A stretch of 64,000 bases of DNA. Source: Andrena cerasifolii (taxonomy: Eukaryota > Arthropoda > Insecta > Hymenoptera > Andrenidae). The position numbers and the translations under genes are program-made. Positions 1-12,134 of this stretch are shown one piece after another. The notes under the pieces were generated by a model that was not told where the DNA came from, searched no databases, and saw nothing but the letters and a program-made list of their open reading frames with translations. Location of the stretch: NCBI RefSeq assembly GCF_050908995.1, contig NC_135121.1:3224001-3288000 (forward strand). The letters run 5' to 3'. How positions within the stretch are numbered: the first letter of the stretch is position 1; each line of letters starts with the position of its first letter.

Positions 1-1175
1 ATTAATGTCAAAGGCAGACTCTTGAACGGAATCACATTTATTGCCAAATTTTATTATCTTAGAGGACTTTTGTTGTTTTAATTATTTTTCCGCCTTTGCC
101 CTGTCACTCATTTTTCGAGTGTTAATATGTGTTTGCGACGTTAATAATTTTCCCGGTTGTTTGACGCGATTTCGAGTAGGAAAATTTTGAGCGGCACAGG
201 AACGATATCTTCCAAAACTTGGGTTGGCGTACGTTCTTCATCAATTTCAGCAGCAAGACCAGTGGTACTTGGTTGATTCATGTGTACATTCGGTTTCAAA
301 TTAGTAAAGACCATATTAGATGGACCGGGATCATTGCTAGGACCATTCTAGGCTATACCTACAAAAACAACCTTCAAAATATCTGAAATTACATCAAATA
401 CAGCTATGCCCATCTCTCCCGGACAAAAACTGACCATCTCTCTCTTAAAGACCTGATAAGATGATCATTCCCATTTCACTTAGACTAACAAACGGAACCC
501 TGAATACCTTGCGGTTAAAAACACTGTAAACAATACACTATCGAAAATACATCTTGAGAACTAAAAATATTCAGCATAAATAACACAAACAAGGTGACCA
601 ACATATAGATCAAACATTTTGAAGCACTAGCTTAAATTTCACAGTGGATTTACAAACCTTTAAAAACGTTCTATTCCAACAGTTTTAACTAAGAATGTTG
701 CTTCTCTGTAACACTTTGTACCCGCGTGGACGCAGCGCCATCTGGCGTTTCTTTCTAAATAATACTGTCACTGCCCATCTCTCCCGTATAATGTTCCTGA
801 TTTCTCGATATTTTTTTTTCTCGAGAAATCAGAAATCAAATCATACTTCTCGAGAATTCTCGAGAATCCTCGAGAAATTGAAAAAAATATTAGAAAATTT
901 ATATTTTTGGAATAATGTTGATAATATTTAACAAAAACACAAGAAACCTTTTAACTAATTGTTCATTCCTCTAATTATTTGCACAAACCTTGTATAAATG
1001 AAAAAACAGATACTTTGCCTAATATCAAATCGGATATTCAATATCAGAATGGTGTCGAAACAATTTAAAGTGCAGTTAGTTAATAGATTACACCATTGGA
1101 TTAATGTCAGTGGATACTATTTCGGACATCTACGTTAACAAATGGAGGTAGACGATTGCGATAAGGTAAAATCTG
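1..1175. other. No gene recognised; AT-rich spacer
   Basis: I see no coding region or element ends here. The only local structure is a cluster of short CTCGAGAA/TTCTCGAG palindromic repeats at about 810-880. Confidence 0.5.
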
Positions 1176-1429
1176 TAGGGAAGACCGGGGCTAGTTCACT
1201 AATTTTTAACATCTCTAATTTTTATAAATAGACCATTGGTATTTTATTGACTTGTCGCACACCAAAAGTTTACAAATTTCATTAGGTATACAAGCTTAAT
1301 TTTTTAAATTGTTTTAATTGAGTCTAGGACGTAGTTTTTATTATATTTAGAGTAGTGAGACCAATAAGTCAACAAACCCCGGTTGTGGGGTTAGTTGACT
1401 TGACATTTACTTTTCAGTTTTAACCCTTT

Positions 1430-1548
1430 GCCTGCGAAAGGCGTTTATATACGCTGTCACAGTTCCATCAATATATACGAAAGGCTTATATATACGCAGC
1501 CAATTCCATCAATATAGTATACGAAAGGCGTACATATATATCCTACGA
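1430..1548. repeat. Tandem repeat, about 43-bp period, three units
   Basis: Three imperfect units each contain CGAAAGGC, then TATATACGC, then ATTCCATCAATATA. They lie inside the 1178-3265 element and are a typical minisatellite of an element interior. Confidence 0.6.
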
Positions 1549-2039
1549 CCAACAATTTTTTTTTTTTCATTCCTTCACACTGTTATTTTTTTCATTAAGT
1601 AGGGGCGAATGGGCAATGACGGTCACTTAAGCAATAAGTGTAATAAGATTAACATATAAGATGCAATATTTCTTGAAAACGATATTTTTATAAACTAAAA
1701 CTATCGACCTATTCGTAGGATACGAAAATAATTAATTTTATATTGATTTATTCAATAAAATTACAAAATACAGAAATGATGTGTTTGACAGCCATTGTCC
1801 ACACCTACGGGTAATAGCGGTCACGTTGCGGTCTAGGGGCTGCTACATTTTTCGCATATGTATCCATCCGCCCAGTCCCATCCAAACATTTAGAATGGGC
1901 CCAGAGGCCAGAAGAGATGCATCGAAACCACATTTCATTATCATGGCCAAATTAATAGTAAATAATACACTTGTACACTGCTTTTTCAAGCGTTTGGGAA
2001 GCTCAATTAGCCCAAAGGCTTGTGTTCCTTGGTTACTTA

Positions 2040-2593
2040 CAAGGGAACACCGCGAACCCGGACTCACCGATTGGAACGCAACTTTGTGGGCTTTTAGAGT
2101 GACTCAAAACAAGAACAACGGTGTGTTTCAGTTGGGCCCTATCGCCCTTTAAGGGGGTGAAAACTAACCTCAAAGTCAAATTGGCACTTCCACTTTTTCG
2201 CGTATAACTCTCAACGTACAACAGCCAGAAAAAAAATATTTCAAACAAAAGTTTAATGGTGCAATAAGCGTTACAAACTTCCGTTAACAAAATTTTGAAA
2301 AGAATTAAAAAAAAATATATAACTGACGAAAAAAACTCTTTTCAAAATTTTGTTATCGCAAGTTTGTAGCGCTTATTGCACCATTAAACTTTTGTTTGAA
2401 ACATTTTTTTCTGTCTGCTGTACTTTGAGAGTTACGGGCGAAAAACTGGAAGTGCCAATTTGAGGTTAGTTTTCACCCTCTTAAAGGGAGATAGGGCCCA
2501 AATGAAAGACACCGTTGTTCTTGTTTTGAGTCACTCTAAAAACCCACAAAGTTGCGTTCCAATCGGTGAGTCCGGGTTCGCGGTGTTCCCTTG
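2040..2593. mobile_element. Foldback MITE, TTA duplication, nested
   Basis: The two arms (about 2040-2290 and 2340-2593) are near-complete inverted copies around a short AT-rich centre. Ends are CAAGGGAACACCGCGAAC and its complement, flanked by TTA on both sides (2037-2039, 2594-2596). A 3-bp TTA duplication is typical of PIF/Harbinger elements. The ends match the small MITE at 17712-17816, so these are one family. It sits inside the larger TA-flanked element. Confidence 0.75.
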
Positions 2594-3267
2594 TTAGCAA
2601 CGATTAAGGCGAGGGCGTTCGACAATATAGCGAATGATGTCGTGGAACGTAAAAAAAGAAATTGCACCGCTGACCGCGATTGCCCCATTCTCCCCTATCA
2701 TGGTGTTAGATACTGTAATTATTTTCTACTTGATTGTTATGGTCTATTTGGAAGCCCTGAGAGTTTGAAGGGAGGATAGGGTGTAAAACTGGTAGGGGTG
2801 AGTTTGGAGGGATTTGGATTGGTGGGGGAAGTGGATTTGAGCAGCTAAACTCGAGGATAAAAAGTGCAATTTTTAGTGGTATTCCTATGCTTAGTCAAGT
2901 AACCCCGTCCGACATTGTCAACATGTTAAGGGTCGTACGTACAAAACCTCCACGCACCGGATAAAATAAAATACCCTAAATTATAGTCAATGTATCACGT
3001 TTTCACAAAATTTTCATGAAAAAACATCAAACAATACTTAGTGGACAAAAATTCATAAATAGTCGAAACAGAAATATTTACTTCCCGCCGACCTTTTTAG
3101 ATTTTTCATTCTCACTGATAGAACACGCAAATTTTTGTCACGGTGACACATTAAATAGCAAGCTGGTCATTCATATGCTTCAATATCGCGAATCGCTGTA
3201 TAATTTATAACAATTAAAGGGACTTAGTCAGCTAACCTCGTTAGTCAACTAGCCCCGGTCTCCCCTA

Positions 3268-3645
3268 CTGTAAACTGTACTGATAAACATTCTCGCGTAA
3301 ACACCGCTGTCTTAGGAAAATCTTTGTTGATATTGGACCTCAAACTTTACGACATTACGCAAAGTACATTGTCAAGAAACAAACCGAAATTATTTGTTAA
3401 CTATTACGTTCAGGGCTAATAGAGGTCAAAACTTTTTTACTCAGAATTTAACATTTTTCGATATATTAGCATAAAAACTATGGCATTACATTTAAAATAA
3501 CGAAGTTCACCTTGAACTCTCTGAAACACCCCTGCCTATAAAAAAATACACGTGATCAAACTTGTGTAGAAAGTACTCATAAAATGAGTATTTAACACAT
3601 CTTTTGCAGACGAACTCCGCGTATATGTAGTCAAGGAGCTGCTAG
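3268..3645. other. No gene recognised
   Basis: AT-rich unique-looking sequence between two elements. I see no coding potential or repeat ends. Confidence 0.5.
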
Positions 3646-4286
3646 GGTCGTATTCAGATATATTGGCCGGTGAGTTCGGTTTCGCGAGCACCGTGCGAGG
3701 AGAAATCAGCCACTACCACTTGACGATCGTGGATTGGCAGTTGAAGTTGCTGGGTCCCCGATGGGTACGGGGGGGGGGGGGGGGAACGGAAACGCTGCTC
3801 GACTCCGCCTGAACGCAGCTGTGTGGCTGTTGTTTATTCTTAGCGAAGTAGTTGTGTGCGTTACGAAGTTATGCGTAAATCAATACGAGATGAAGCTATC
3901 GAGAAAGAATCAATGTTTTGACCAATAAAGCTCCTGAATTTTTTCGGACCTAACGCACACCTATTCTGATGCATGTATTCTACGCTAAGAACTCGATTTG
4001 GCCTACACGTCAGGAGCTTGGTGCTATCCCCACCACTTCTGACTCGCTCTTGTTCTGCGAAGGCGAGAGCGAGATGGAACGAGAGCAAGAAAGACACAAG
4101 AAAGTGGTGGGGATGCTTCGCTGCGTGTATACGTACCTCACGGACACCGAATCCCCACCACGCGACGAGCAGGCCTAGCCCGAGAGAAAGTGAGTATGTA
4201 GACAAAAGGAGCACCGAGACAGGCAAGCGGTATGGTGGGAGAATCCCCCTCACGAAACTCACCGGCCAATATATCTGAACACGACC
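3646..4286. mobile_element. TIR element copy 1 (family with 32545-33180)
   Basis: The ends carry an inverted repeat with core CAGATATATTGGCCGGTGAG (3655-3674) and its complement (about 4258-4277). A second copy in the same orientation lies at 32545-33180 and is similar along its whole length. The interior has purine-rich GAGAGCGAG stretches and a GTGGTGGGGAT hairpin but no protein domain. A G homopolymer lies near 3769-3783. It is a non-autonomous DNA element; the superfamily is uncertain. CTA/TTA flanks would fit Harbinger. Confidence 0.65.
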
Positions 4287-5250
4287 TTAAGGTAGGATCT
4301 CCTACCCGCGATTGGTCGCAGCGATTTGACCCAACGACTGGGCCTAGGCTGAATCTCCTTGCCTACGACCAGGGGTGTGTGGGTAGCCGACTTTTCGGGC
4401 TCGGGACGGGCCGGAAACTTACGAAAGTATCGCGACCCCGCCCGACCCCACCCGAAATTTTCCGACCCGTCCCGAGGGCCAGGGACCCGAGCCTCGGTAC
4501 GATCCGCACAATCCTACCTGCGACCAAGTCCATTGCCACAGTGGGGCAGAATCCCAAGAAACAAGGAAACGAGTCAGAATTCAAAAGTTGGGGGAGGATT
4601 ATGTATTTTTATATATTTATGATAATAATAATAATAAATTGTGTTTATTCTTTTATAATATTTGTTACAACGCAGTGGAGTTAGAAATGCACAGTACAGA
4701 ATGGGCGAGGCTCAGTGTCGCTGTTATTCATGCCTGACCCGAATATTTCTTGTAAATTACTAATATATGTTCCTAAAAAAGTAAAAACCCAGAAAGGAGA
4801 CCCAAAAAGAAGCCAGAAATAAAGATTTTAAAAAGTATAGAAAAGATTGTACGCTCAAAATATTCTCATTGCAATACAAATGAAGATGTTTTAAACTTTT
4901 TATCGATTTCTTCACATCCAGTCTTAGATAATTTTCTAGGTATATTTGCCAAAAAAAAACAAAAAACTTTTTTTTATAAAGTAGCTTTATAAGATTCGCC
5001 ATTTTGATTGGAAAAAGTGTTCTTGAATTTTTTCTTTATTCTTGGCTCACAAGGGGAGGACACCATGAGGCATACATCGATTTTGATGAGCCTTGGCACG
5101 ATGAATATATGTATGTCGAAAATAAGTAAATAGGTGTCCGAGCGTTTCTGCCAATGGGCCTTAATAATACAGATATTTATATGTAAATTATTAAACATTT
5201 CATAGCGCCCGTGTAATGCATAAAAGTCATAACCTCTATTCAAGAATGTG
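4287..5250. other. No gene recognised; short microsatellite
   Basis: A GC-rich stretch (4290-4560) is followed by AT-rich sequence with an (ATA)n tract near 4619-4637. Frames open over 4232-4684 have no recognisable domain and I do not call them genes. Confidence 0.5.
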
Positions 5251-5516
5251 CCGTGGAGCGTTGAATCGGCTAGTGGCACTAGCCTAGTGCGTTCGACCAG
5301 AGCGGGTTCGGGAAGTACTGCTTGGAATAACCTCCCAAGATATAGGCGGTCTTAAACAATTTCGTTACAATTTGGTGCAGCACTACCGTCACAGTGGGTA
5401 CCCGTTGCGGGTTCCAATGTACCTATTCTACCGTAGGATCGTTACAATCTATACCTACCTGCCAATAGCGAAGTAATAATTGCGGAATTACAGGAGCGTC
5501 GCCTAGTGCGGGCGAA

Positions 5517-6898
5517 ATGGCGTCGCTCCCTTCGACTTCACAAGCCTCCCGCAAAGGACAAAACCGCATAATCGCTAAAGATTGGAAAAGGACGAGCTCG
5601 CAGCCGCTCACCTCCACAGCCGAAAAGGTCTTCCAGAAGGCGCTTAAATTATTGGGGGTTCCAACGAAGTGTCCTGTGAGACCTAACCTTAATGTTAAAA
5701 GGAAGAGACTGGACGCCACGCCAGTGAAGCCGGATTGCGTGCCTGACGCCCCCTCCTCCTCTCATTCAGACCAAGGTAATAATCCTTTGATCTCGCCCAA
5801 GAGGCCCCTAAGCCCGCAGAATTTGGATCATAGGAGCAAAGATGGTTCCCCTACTATCACCTTTAATCAATTCGACGTTTTATCAGAGGTGGACGCAATT
5901 GAAGGTAATCAAAATTGAATGGAGCTAGGGTGCTCAGAGGGCGATATCAGCCATTCAACCCATAACAACAACCCTTCGACCTTTAACGAGGAAACAAATA
6001 TTACTCAACCTACATCTATAAAGAACAAGATAAGACCACCTCCCATCTACTGCATTGGCATCTCCATTAAGAATTTGTTGCATGCTGCCAAGGACGTGAT
6101 CCCCCGTAATTGCATCACTTTCAAAGATATTGGTAGCGACACCACCACAATTAATGTTACAACTATGGAACATTACTCTAGATTGAAGGTATTACTTAAT
6201 AACCTACATACAAAATTCTACTCATTCACCCCCAATCATTTGAAAAATAAGCTACTAGTGCTTAAAGGAATTCAGGGAGACTTTAATGAATTTGATATAC
6301 AAGAAGAAATTAAGGGTCTGCATCTTCAGGACATACAATCAAAATATCCAGAATCAAATTAGGAAGGCATGAAAATGCTCCTACATACTTCCTGGTTCAA
6401 CTGTCCCCAGAAAGTATCCCAAGCACCTTTACGAAACAGAAGAGATTAGCTTGTCAACGTATCAAGTGGGAGACGTATAGAAAAAATAAAGTTTTTCAAT
6501 GCAAGAACTGCCAACGCGTCGGTCATTCCAGCGCAAACTGTAGTCTCGGATACAGGTGTGTAAAATGTCTCATCGATCACGGACCTGGGGAATGTACGGT
6601 AGTTAAAAATGATACCATCTCTCATGCTGCGTGTGTTAATTGTGGTGAAAGCGGACACCCTGCAAACTACAGAGGATGCAAATATCTAAAAGTCGCGCAA
6701 GACCTTGCCTCTTTTAAAAGAACAAAAAAGAAAAAGATTATTACTCATAAAGCCAATAGAATCAGCAGACAGGTAACTTCTGGCTTATCATTTTCTCAGG
6801 TGGCACAAAATTCTATTCCGGTCCCAAGCAGAGTCCAAATTCCCACCCAGCATCTGGATCGGTCTGCAATATACGATCACAAAGCGATAGACTTATAG
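5517..6898 (+). pseudogene. Jockey-like LINE ORF1 (gag-like zinc-knuckle protein), broken, copy A
   Basis: This is a nucleic-acid-binding ORF1 protein of a jockey-clade non-LTR retrotransposon. It starts at an ATG at 5517 with a basic, proline-rich N-terminus. A PRE_C2HC-type region follows, and then zinc knuckles of the form CxNCQRxGHSSxNC and CxNCGxxGHPANYRGC at about 6500-6680. One in-frame TGA (5916-5918) and one frameshift near 6345 break it. The last frame ends at 6898 with a basic tail. No reverse transcriptase follows: after about 370 bp comes a second, similar ORF1. The unit seems to begin near 5252 with GCCGTGGAGCGTT, which recurs at 7271 before copy B. Confidence 0.8.
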
Positions 6899-7268
6899 CC
6901 TTTGTAGATAGTCATGTACATATCATTAGCTTAAGTTAGTTTAGGTTAGCTTTAATTTAGATTTAGATATCGTAATATTGCGTCCACACCAAAGGGATTT
7001 ACCTGGTTCCGAACCGATTTTCCACGGAAAAATAAAGTATAACCGAGCTGTCATTGGAAAGGCAGAAAACACATTATAAGTACAAAATAGATCTTAAAAA
7101 ATTTAAACTTCCTATATTTTTCTAAGCACGGGCGCTCATGTGAGCCTGTTGCTTAAATATAATTGTTATTGTGACAAGGTGCAAATTTCGGTAGTGTTTA
7201 TACCTGTGATATTCATATAATTCTGTTATGTATTTTCTTATGGCTAAATAAATACATTTACAAAATAA
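6899..7268 (+). other. 3' tail of LINE-like unit A
   Basis: Noncoding, AT-rich, with AATAAA-type signals near 7030 and 7247 and an A-rich end just before the next unit begins. This is probably the 3' UTR and degenerate poly(A) of copy A. Confidence 0.5.
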
Positions 7269-7543
7269 AAGCCGTGGAGCGTTCGGTAAGACGTACTGTC
7301 ATGGCGACCGTTGGAGTGTGGTCGTCGTTTTGATCGCTCCTGAATTTTCGGGCATTTTTTCCGTAATTGTGCGCGAAAGTACTTCTGCGAGTGGTAATTC
7401 TTCTGCTTCAAAATTACTGTCTGTGTTGTGACGTGTGTTTATTCATTTTCTGGCCCTGAAGCGGCACGGGTTCCTCCCGCACGTTTATTTGGGGCCGGAT
7501 AGCCAAAATTCCTTCTCAGGAGGCAAAACGTGGTTTCGAGTCG

Positions 7544-8734
7544 ATGGAAGAAAATAAAGAGAACAGTACGACAAATTCTTTAATAAATCGTAAACTCAAG
7601 AAAACGCCGAGATCACAACCGATTCCGCTTGATCGCTTACATAAAAACTTTCTCAAAGAATTTGGGGCTCCCCAAAAAAGTAAGGTTATGCCTAGCATCA
7701 GCAAGGCCCGAAAAAGCGGGTCAGTGGCGCCACCTAGTGAGACGCCCGAGCCCCCAGGGCCCTCTAATAGCAACCATCCACCGACAGAGGGTTGGTCTCT
7801 TCCTAAGAAGACATGCAAATCAGCAGAACAACCTTCCACCCATCAATACATCACTTCGGATAACAATCGGTTCCAACCATTAGATGCCCAAAACACTATG
7901 GACCTGGATTTAGAAGAGCAAGACATCTCTAGAACGAGCATACCTGTTAATAAGAAGATCGCAAAACCACCTCCCATCAAAACGTTGGAGTCGTCTATCA
8001 AGATTTTAATTGGTATTATCACTGAGTTGAACGTTCCTAAATCCGAGTTTCTAATCAAAGAAACGGATGTCGGGGCTCATTCCATTTTTGTTAATAATAT
8101 TGAAAACTACACTCTTGTATGTGAGAAATTGCTGGAATTAAAAATCCAATTCTACACTTACACACCAAAACATCTTAAGCCGAAATCGATTCTGCTTAAG
8201 GGTATCAGAGGCGCCTTTGATCCAGATGTCATTAAGCAAGAAATCTCCGAATTACAACTCCCAGGTGTGGAAATTATTAGCTTAACCAAGTTTATCTTCA
8301 ACAAGTCACTTCCAAATAGATTTCATTATTTAGTACAACTCTCGAGCAATAGCAAGACTACGGACCTTTTCACAGTCAAATCACTAGCCTACCAAAGGGT
8401 TAAATGGGAACATCTAAGAAAGGTGGAATTATTTCAGTGCAAGAACTGCCAGCGCCTTGGCCATGCTAGTAAAAATTGCCACTTGCCATACAGATGTATG
8501 AAATGTGCACAATCGCATCCACCTGGAACCTGCACCATAAACATCCAGGACAATAAATCGGCACTTAAATGTGCTAATTGCAACCTACTGGGTTATCCAG
8601 CATCATACAAGGGCTGCCCTTTTCTGAAATTTGCAGCGACCAAGAAAAGAGGCCCCTCACGCGCCTACTTCCTCTTCCAACCGTTCCTTTCCAACAAAAT
8701 ATTCGTGGAAAATAGTTGCATTGGCTCGTTGTGA
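7544..8734 (+). CDS. Jockey-like LINE ORF1 zinc-knuckle protein, copy B (3' end replaced)
   Basis: This 396-residue open frame has the layout of jockey ORF1: a charged, proline-rich N-terminus, a PRE_C2HC-like region (about residues 145-245), then paired zinc knuckles (CKNCQRLGHASKNC, and CANCNLLGYPASYKGC with H replaced by Y) at about 300-365. It binds element RNA in such retrotransposons. The last ~30 residues are hydrophobic and unlike copy A, so the natural C-terminus has probably been replaced near 8660. The upstream leader (7270-7543) starts with the same GCCGTGGAGCGTT as copy A. No ORF2 is present. Confidence 0.75.
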   Translation: MEENKENSTTNSLINRKLKKTPRSQPIPLDRLHKNFLKEFGAPQKSKVMPSISKARKSGSVAPPSETPEPPGPSNSNHPPTEGWSLPKKTCKSAEQPSTHQYITSDNNRFQPLDAQNTMDLDLEEQDISRTSIPVNKKIAKPPPIKTLESSIKILIGIITELNVPKSEFLIKETDVGAHSIFVNNIENYTLVCEKLLELKIQFYTYTPKHLKPKSILLKGIRGAFDPDVIKQEISELQLPGVEIISLTKFIFNKSLPNRFHYLVQLSSNSKTTDLFTVKSLAYQRVKWEHLRKVELFQCKNCQRLGHASKNCHLPYRCMKCAQSHPPGTCTINIQDNKSALKCANCNLLGYPASYKGCPFLKFAATKKRGPSRAYFLFQPFLSNKIFVENSCIGSL

Positions 8735-8924
8735 CGACGTGTGTTACTAATACGTATGTGCTTCTTGTGTAGCGTTTTGGCTTCATTTATGGCGGAGACG
8801 GTAGGTAGTAGGTACTCCCATGGTCGTCTCTGTAGCATCGCGCGTTATCCCTGACAACGCGGGCGGGAGTGGGAGAACCCCACATGGTACGCGTGTCCCG
8901 GCTTGACAACGCTGATTTAATGTA

Positions 8925-10940
8925 CAGGGTGATTCTCTCGGTGCGCCTGTCAAAGAGATGCCGCCTGGTGCCCCGTGGCGAGGTCAACCCCCCGTGACGC
9001 CTCTCCTAATTTTATGGATTTCGAGGTTGTCGAATTTTAAGGTTGTCAATTCGTCATCTGTCAATTCATTCACGAATTTGTTGAATATTGATAAATATGC
9101 TGCCGTGTTAACTGTTGTTCCATAAAATATGGGGCTGATAATTCGTCTGCCGGACACGGCACACCACACTCCAATTTCCTAAGAATGCAACGACGCTTCA
9201 AAACCTTCCTATGGGTTTTGTTCTGTCCATATATGCGTATTTTGCGAATTCATGTACCCACTTAAATGAAACCACGCTTCATCGGTAAACCAGGTAACGT
9301 CCAAAATATTTGGACGTTCTTGAACCAAACGTTGAAACCACATACAAAAATCCACACGTCTTCTGCAGTCTGTTGGAAGCAGTTCTTGCAGTTTAGACAC
9401 ACGATAAGGGTGTAGCTTCGCACGTTTTGCAGCTTTCTGACACGTTGAGTACGGAAGTTCGATTTCTTGCTGAAGTCATCTTAACGATTTCGATGGTGAT
9501 GCGACTAATCGTCTTCGTACATCCTGTACCGTATGATCGGACATCTTCTTCCCACCTCCATGTTTATTCTTCACACTCCCTGTGGTCTCAAATTTCTTTA
9601 CCAATCTTAAAATTGTTGTCGTGTCCGGTGCTCTTATTTCAGCGTAAGTCTCACGAAATGCTGCTTGACATTCCGGTGCTGAACCTTTCACGTAATACGT
9701 ACGCACAAGAAACACACATTGTTGAGTTGTGTAGTACATGTTTACTTCTAGCTTTCCCAGAATGTGTACTATGTTTGTGACGTTGACGTGTCACTGTGCA
9801 ATGCGAATCTGATTCTAGCGTTCGTTGTCATTTGTGTCGTCGAGGGAGTACGTTCACTGTTTGGTAGTTTTCTTGTTAAAAATGTTGGAGGGGTTAAAGA
9901 AACGGATGAAGAGAAGTGGTAAGAAGAATGAGTGAAATGCCAGAAAAGTCGCGAACAGGAATGACCTGAAGGTCATTTATTATTTTATGGGTTTATGGTT
10001 TTTTGGAGGTACGTACGTCACGAGAGGATATCTGCCATGCAGATGTGCAGCTGAAACGGTCTACCTGGTAATCCAAGAAAGTTACTATTAGGCAGGTACA
10101 GAAAATTGCAATAGTAAATCAAAGAAAACGTTGAACGGTCAATTGCTGCGGCCGCACACGAATTCTCATACTGTCACGACGCTATTCAACCATTGAAACG
10201 GGTCGAAGCCTGAATAAATGAAACAAAATCATCTCCACAACAGTTTCGTGTTTATTTAACCCTTTCCGTGCTCACTAAAATAAGAGTGTGGTAAAAAAAT
10301 GCCTACTCCTTTTATGATTTGTATGTGCTTGTGGAAAAGTAGTCCAATTTGCATGACATATGGTATAATTTTAATCGGGAGAACGCTATGAATCCATCAG
10401 TGTCACTTTCACATCAATACGATGAAGAATAAAGAATTCCTTAATACGCTGTAATGGATATTTCACCCTCGACTGCGGGACGCCGACCTCGATTGGCTGC
10501 GGTCGGCCGAGGATTCATACCTGTTTCAGAAAAATTGAATTATTTATTGTTTACCATATCGATATGGAAGTGATACCGATGGATTCCTTACGTTTTGTCG
10601 ATGAAAATTATACCAAATTTCATGTAAATCGGACTATTTTTAACGAAGTTAGCGAGAAATTTTATAAATTAATTTTTCATTTAATTTCCTTCATTACACT
10701 CCGAATTGCGTCGTTTTTGGTGTTAGTTTCATCGGCGAAACATAAGGAATCGATTGGCACCGTTTTCGCAGAGATCTGATGAGAAATGCGGAAACGAGAC
10801 ATTTCGCACTCCTTAATAGGTACTCCAACCCCTTCGAGGGTCGAAATCCATAAAATAGGAGAGACACCACAGGGGGGTTGACCTCGCCACGGGGTACCAC
10901 GCGGCATCTCTTTGACAGGCGCACCGAGAGAATCACTCTG
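8925..10940 (-). mobile_element. Tc1/mariner-superfamily transposon, decayed
   Basis: Long inverted ends of about 100 bp (8925-9025 and about 10840-10940) begin CAGGGTGATTCTCTCGGTG or CAGAGTGATTCTC and are flanked by TA (8923-8924, 10941-10942). They enclose a minus-strand transposase pseudogene at 8984-9739. The 1.1 kb between the transposase start and the right end is unusually long and shows no gene, so it may contain later insertions. Confidence 0.8.
8984..9739 (-). pseudogene. IS630/Tc1/mariner-type transposase remnant
   Basis: The N-terminus (start 9739) is a helix-turn-helix region of the DUF4817 type found in insect transposases. It continues in the same frame through a central block containing WFTDEAWFHLSGY, which carries the first catalytic Asp region, and through WCAVSGRRIISPIF. 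At least three in-frame stops interrupt it. The frame then runs straight into the left inverted repeat, so the second and third acidic catalytic residues are absent. It cannot make an active enzyme. Confidence 0.8.
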
Positions 10941-10958
10941 TATAACGAAATAAGTATT

Positions 10959-11277
10959 TATAGTGCCTATCCGAGATATAGTGACTTAGGTGTGAAGTCC
11001 CTCAGCGGGGTCTTACCCGACACCCTGCTGGGTACTGGCCGCTAAACGTGCCCCCCTACTACCTCTTGCAGGACTGTATTTGATAATGATAAACCGTATC
11101 TTTAATTTCTGTTTTATTTTCTGTTAGAGCCCCGGCGTTGTCCCGATCTTCTCTAAATACAGTCCTGCAAGAGGTAGTAGAGGGGCACGTTTAGCGACCA
11201 GTACCCAGCAGGGTGTCGGGTAAGACCCCGCTGAGGGACTTCAGACCTAAGTCACTATATCTCGGATAGGCACTATA
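10959..11277. repeat. Near-perfect palindromic MITE
   Basis: The arms (10959-11094 and 11143-11277) are near-complete inverted copies beginning TATAGTGCCTATCCGAG, separated by about 50 bp. It lies 18 bp from the right end of the mariner-like element. No coding capacity. Confidence 0.8.
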
Positions 11278-11867
11278 CATAAAGCTCTAACTACAAACGA
11301 CTTTAAAGTAAAAGTAGGTAATAGCAATAATTAACGTCAAACTTTAAAATTCAGTATTTGTAATAATTATTTCGTTATGTTTCAACAAAATAAAGTGATC
11401 CGATTGTCTGTATTCTGTTTTAAATATTTTAGGAGGTAATCACGAGGAGTGCAATTTTTATAATGAAAAATTAGGTTTCCCGGAAATAAATTGAAGTTTT
11501 TAGGCATGGTCTTTGAAGTTGTGCAACGTAGCTAAAAATACACTTAGTTAATCGGAATAAAGTCCATCACAATTTATACACTTTTCGCAACGAGATACAA
11601 GCTCGTTTATTCCATTACTATAAAAATCTGAGGTCGTAACAAATGAACGTAAAAAAAGCGTAACCACTAAACAATAGCGCGATATCTTTGATTTAAAATG
11701 GTAACTTATAACAGCTTATAACATCTTATAATAAACATGAATTCAAAGGTAGTGTCCAAAGCTGTAAATGTTAGACCACTAAAAACCGCAATTTATCTCC
11801 GAACATCCTAATAATAGTAAAAACAGGAATTAATCTCTTTTATTTATACATATGCAATTGATTTCAG
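11278..11867. other. AT-rich sequence ending in a splice acceptor
   Basis: No gene or element recognised. The last bases form a pyrimidine-rich tract and CAG directly before the exon at 11868, so this is presumably intron of the PRDM-like gene. Confidence 0.5.
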
Positions 11868-12009
11868 ATCAGACGTGAATATGGTTGCTATGATGAAGTG
11901 TTTCTTTCAAATTATAGTCTAAACAAACGTCAGTGTAATTGGATAAGGTTTCTCCGCATAGTTGAATCTTATAGTGAGCAAGTAAACCTCATTGGCACCA
12001 AAGTGAAAG
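11868..12009 (+). CDS. PRDM-like gene, PR/SET-domain exon (internal)
   Basis: The 142-bp exon is bounded by a TTTCAG acceptor and a GTAAGT donor, open in one frame for 47 codons plus one base. It contains CNWIRFLRIVESYSEQVNL, which resembles the SET/PR-domain motif of PRDM proteins (NWmRyV...eqNL). PRDM proteins are nuclear transcription or chromatin regulators with a PR domain followed by zinc fingers. The exon ends in phase 1, matching the exon at 15885. The upstream part of the PR domain is not visible in the window. The specific PRDM member is uncertain. Confidence 0.75.
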
Positions 12010-12075
12010 GTAAGTTAATTGGTTTATTACAAGCAAAACAATATGTACATCTATAGAGATGAAACTCATATATAT

Positions 12076-12107
12076 ATGAGTTTTATATATATATATATAA
12101 AACTCAT
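12076..12107. repeat. 32-bp AT-rich perfect palindrome
   Basis: ATGAGTTTTATATAT is mirrored by its complement, giving a perfect self-complementary (TA)n-centred hairpin in the first intron. Confidence 0.7.
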
Positions 12108-12134
12108 TTTCTATTTGTTTGTTTGTGCGTAATA

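Larger units (their letters stand above)
1178..3265. mobile_element. 2.1-kb TIR DNA element flanked by TA
   Basis: The left end (GGGAAGACCGGGGCTAGTT) is an inverted copy of the right end, which on the other strand reads GGGGAGACCGGGGCTAGTT. Both ends are bounded by TA (1176-1177 and 3266-3267), as expected for a Tc1/mariner-type duplication. Related subterminal motifs occur at about 1372-1400 and 2890-2920. I see no transposase, so this is probably non-autonomous. It holds a tandem repeat and a nested foldback MITE. Confidence 0.65.
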
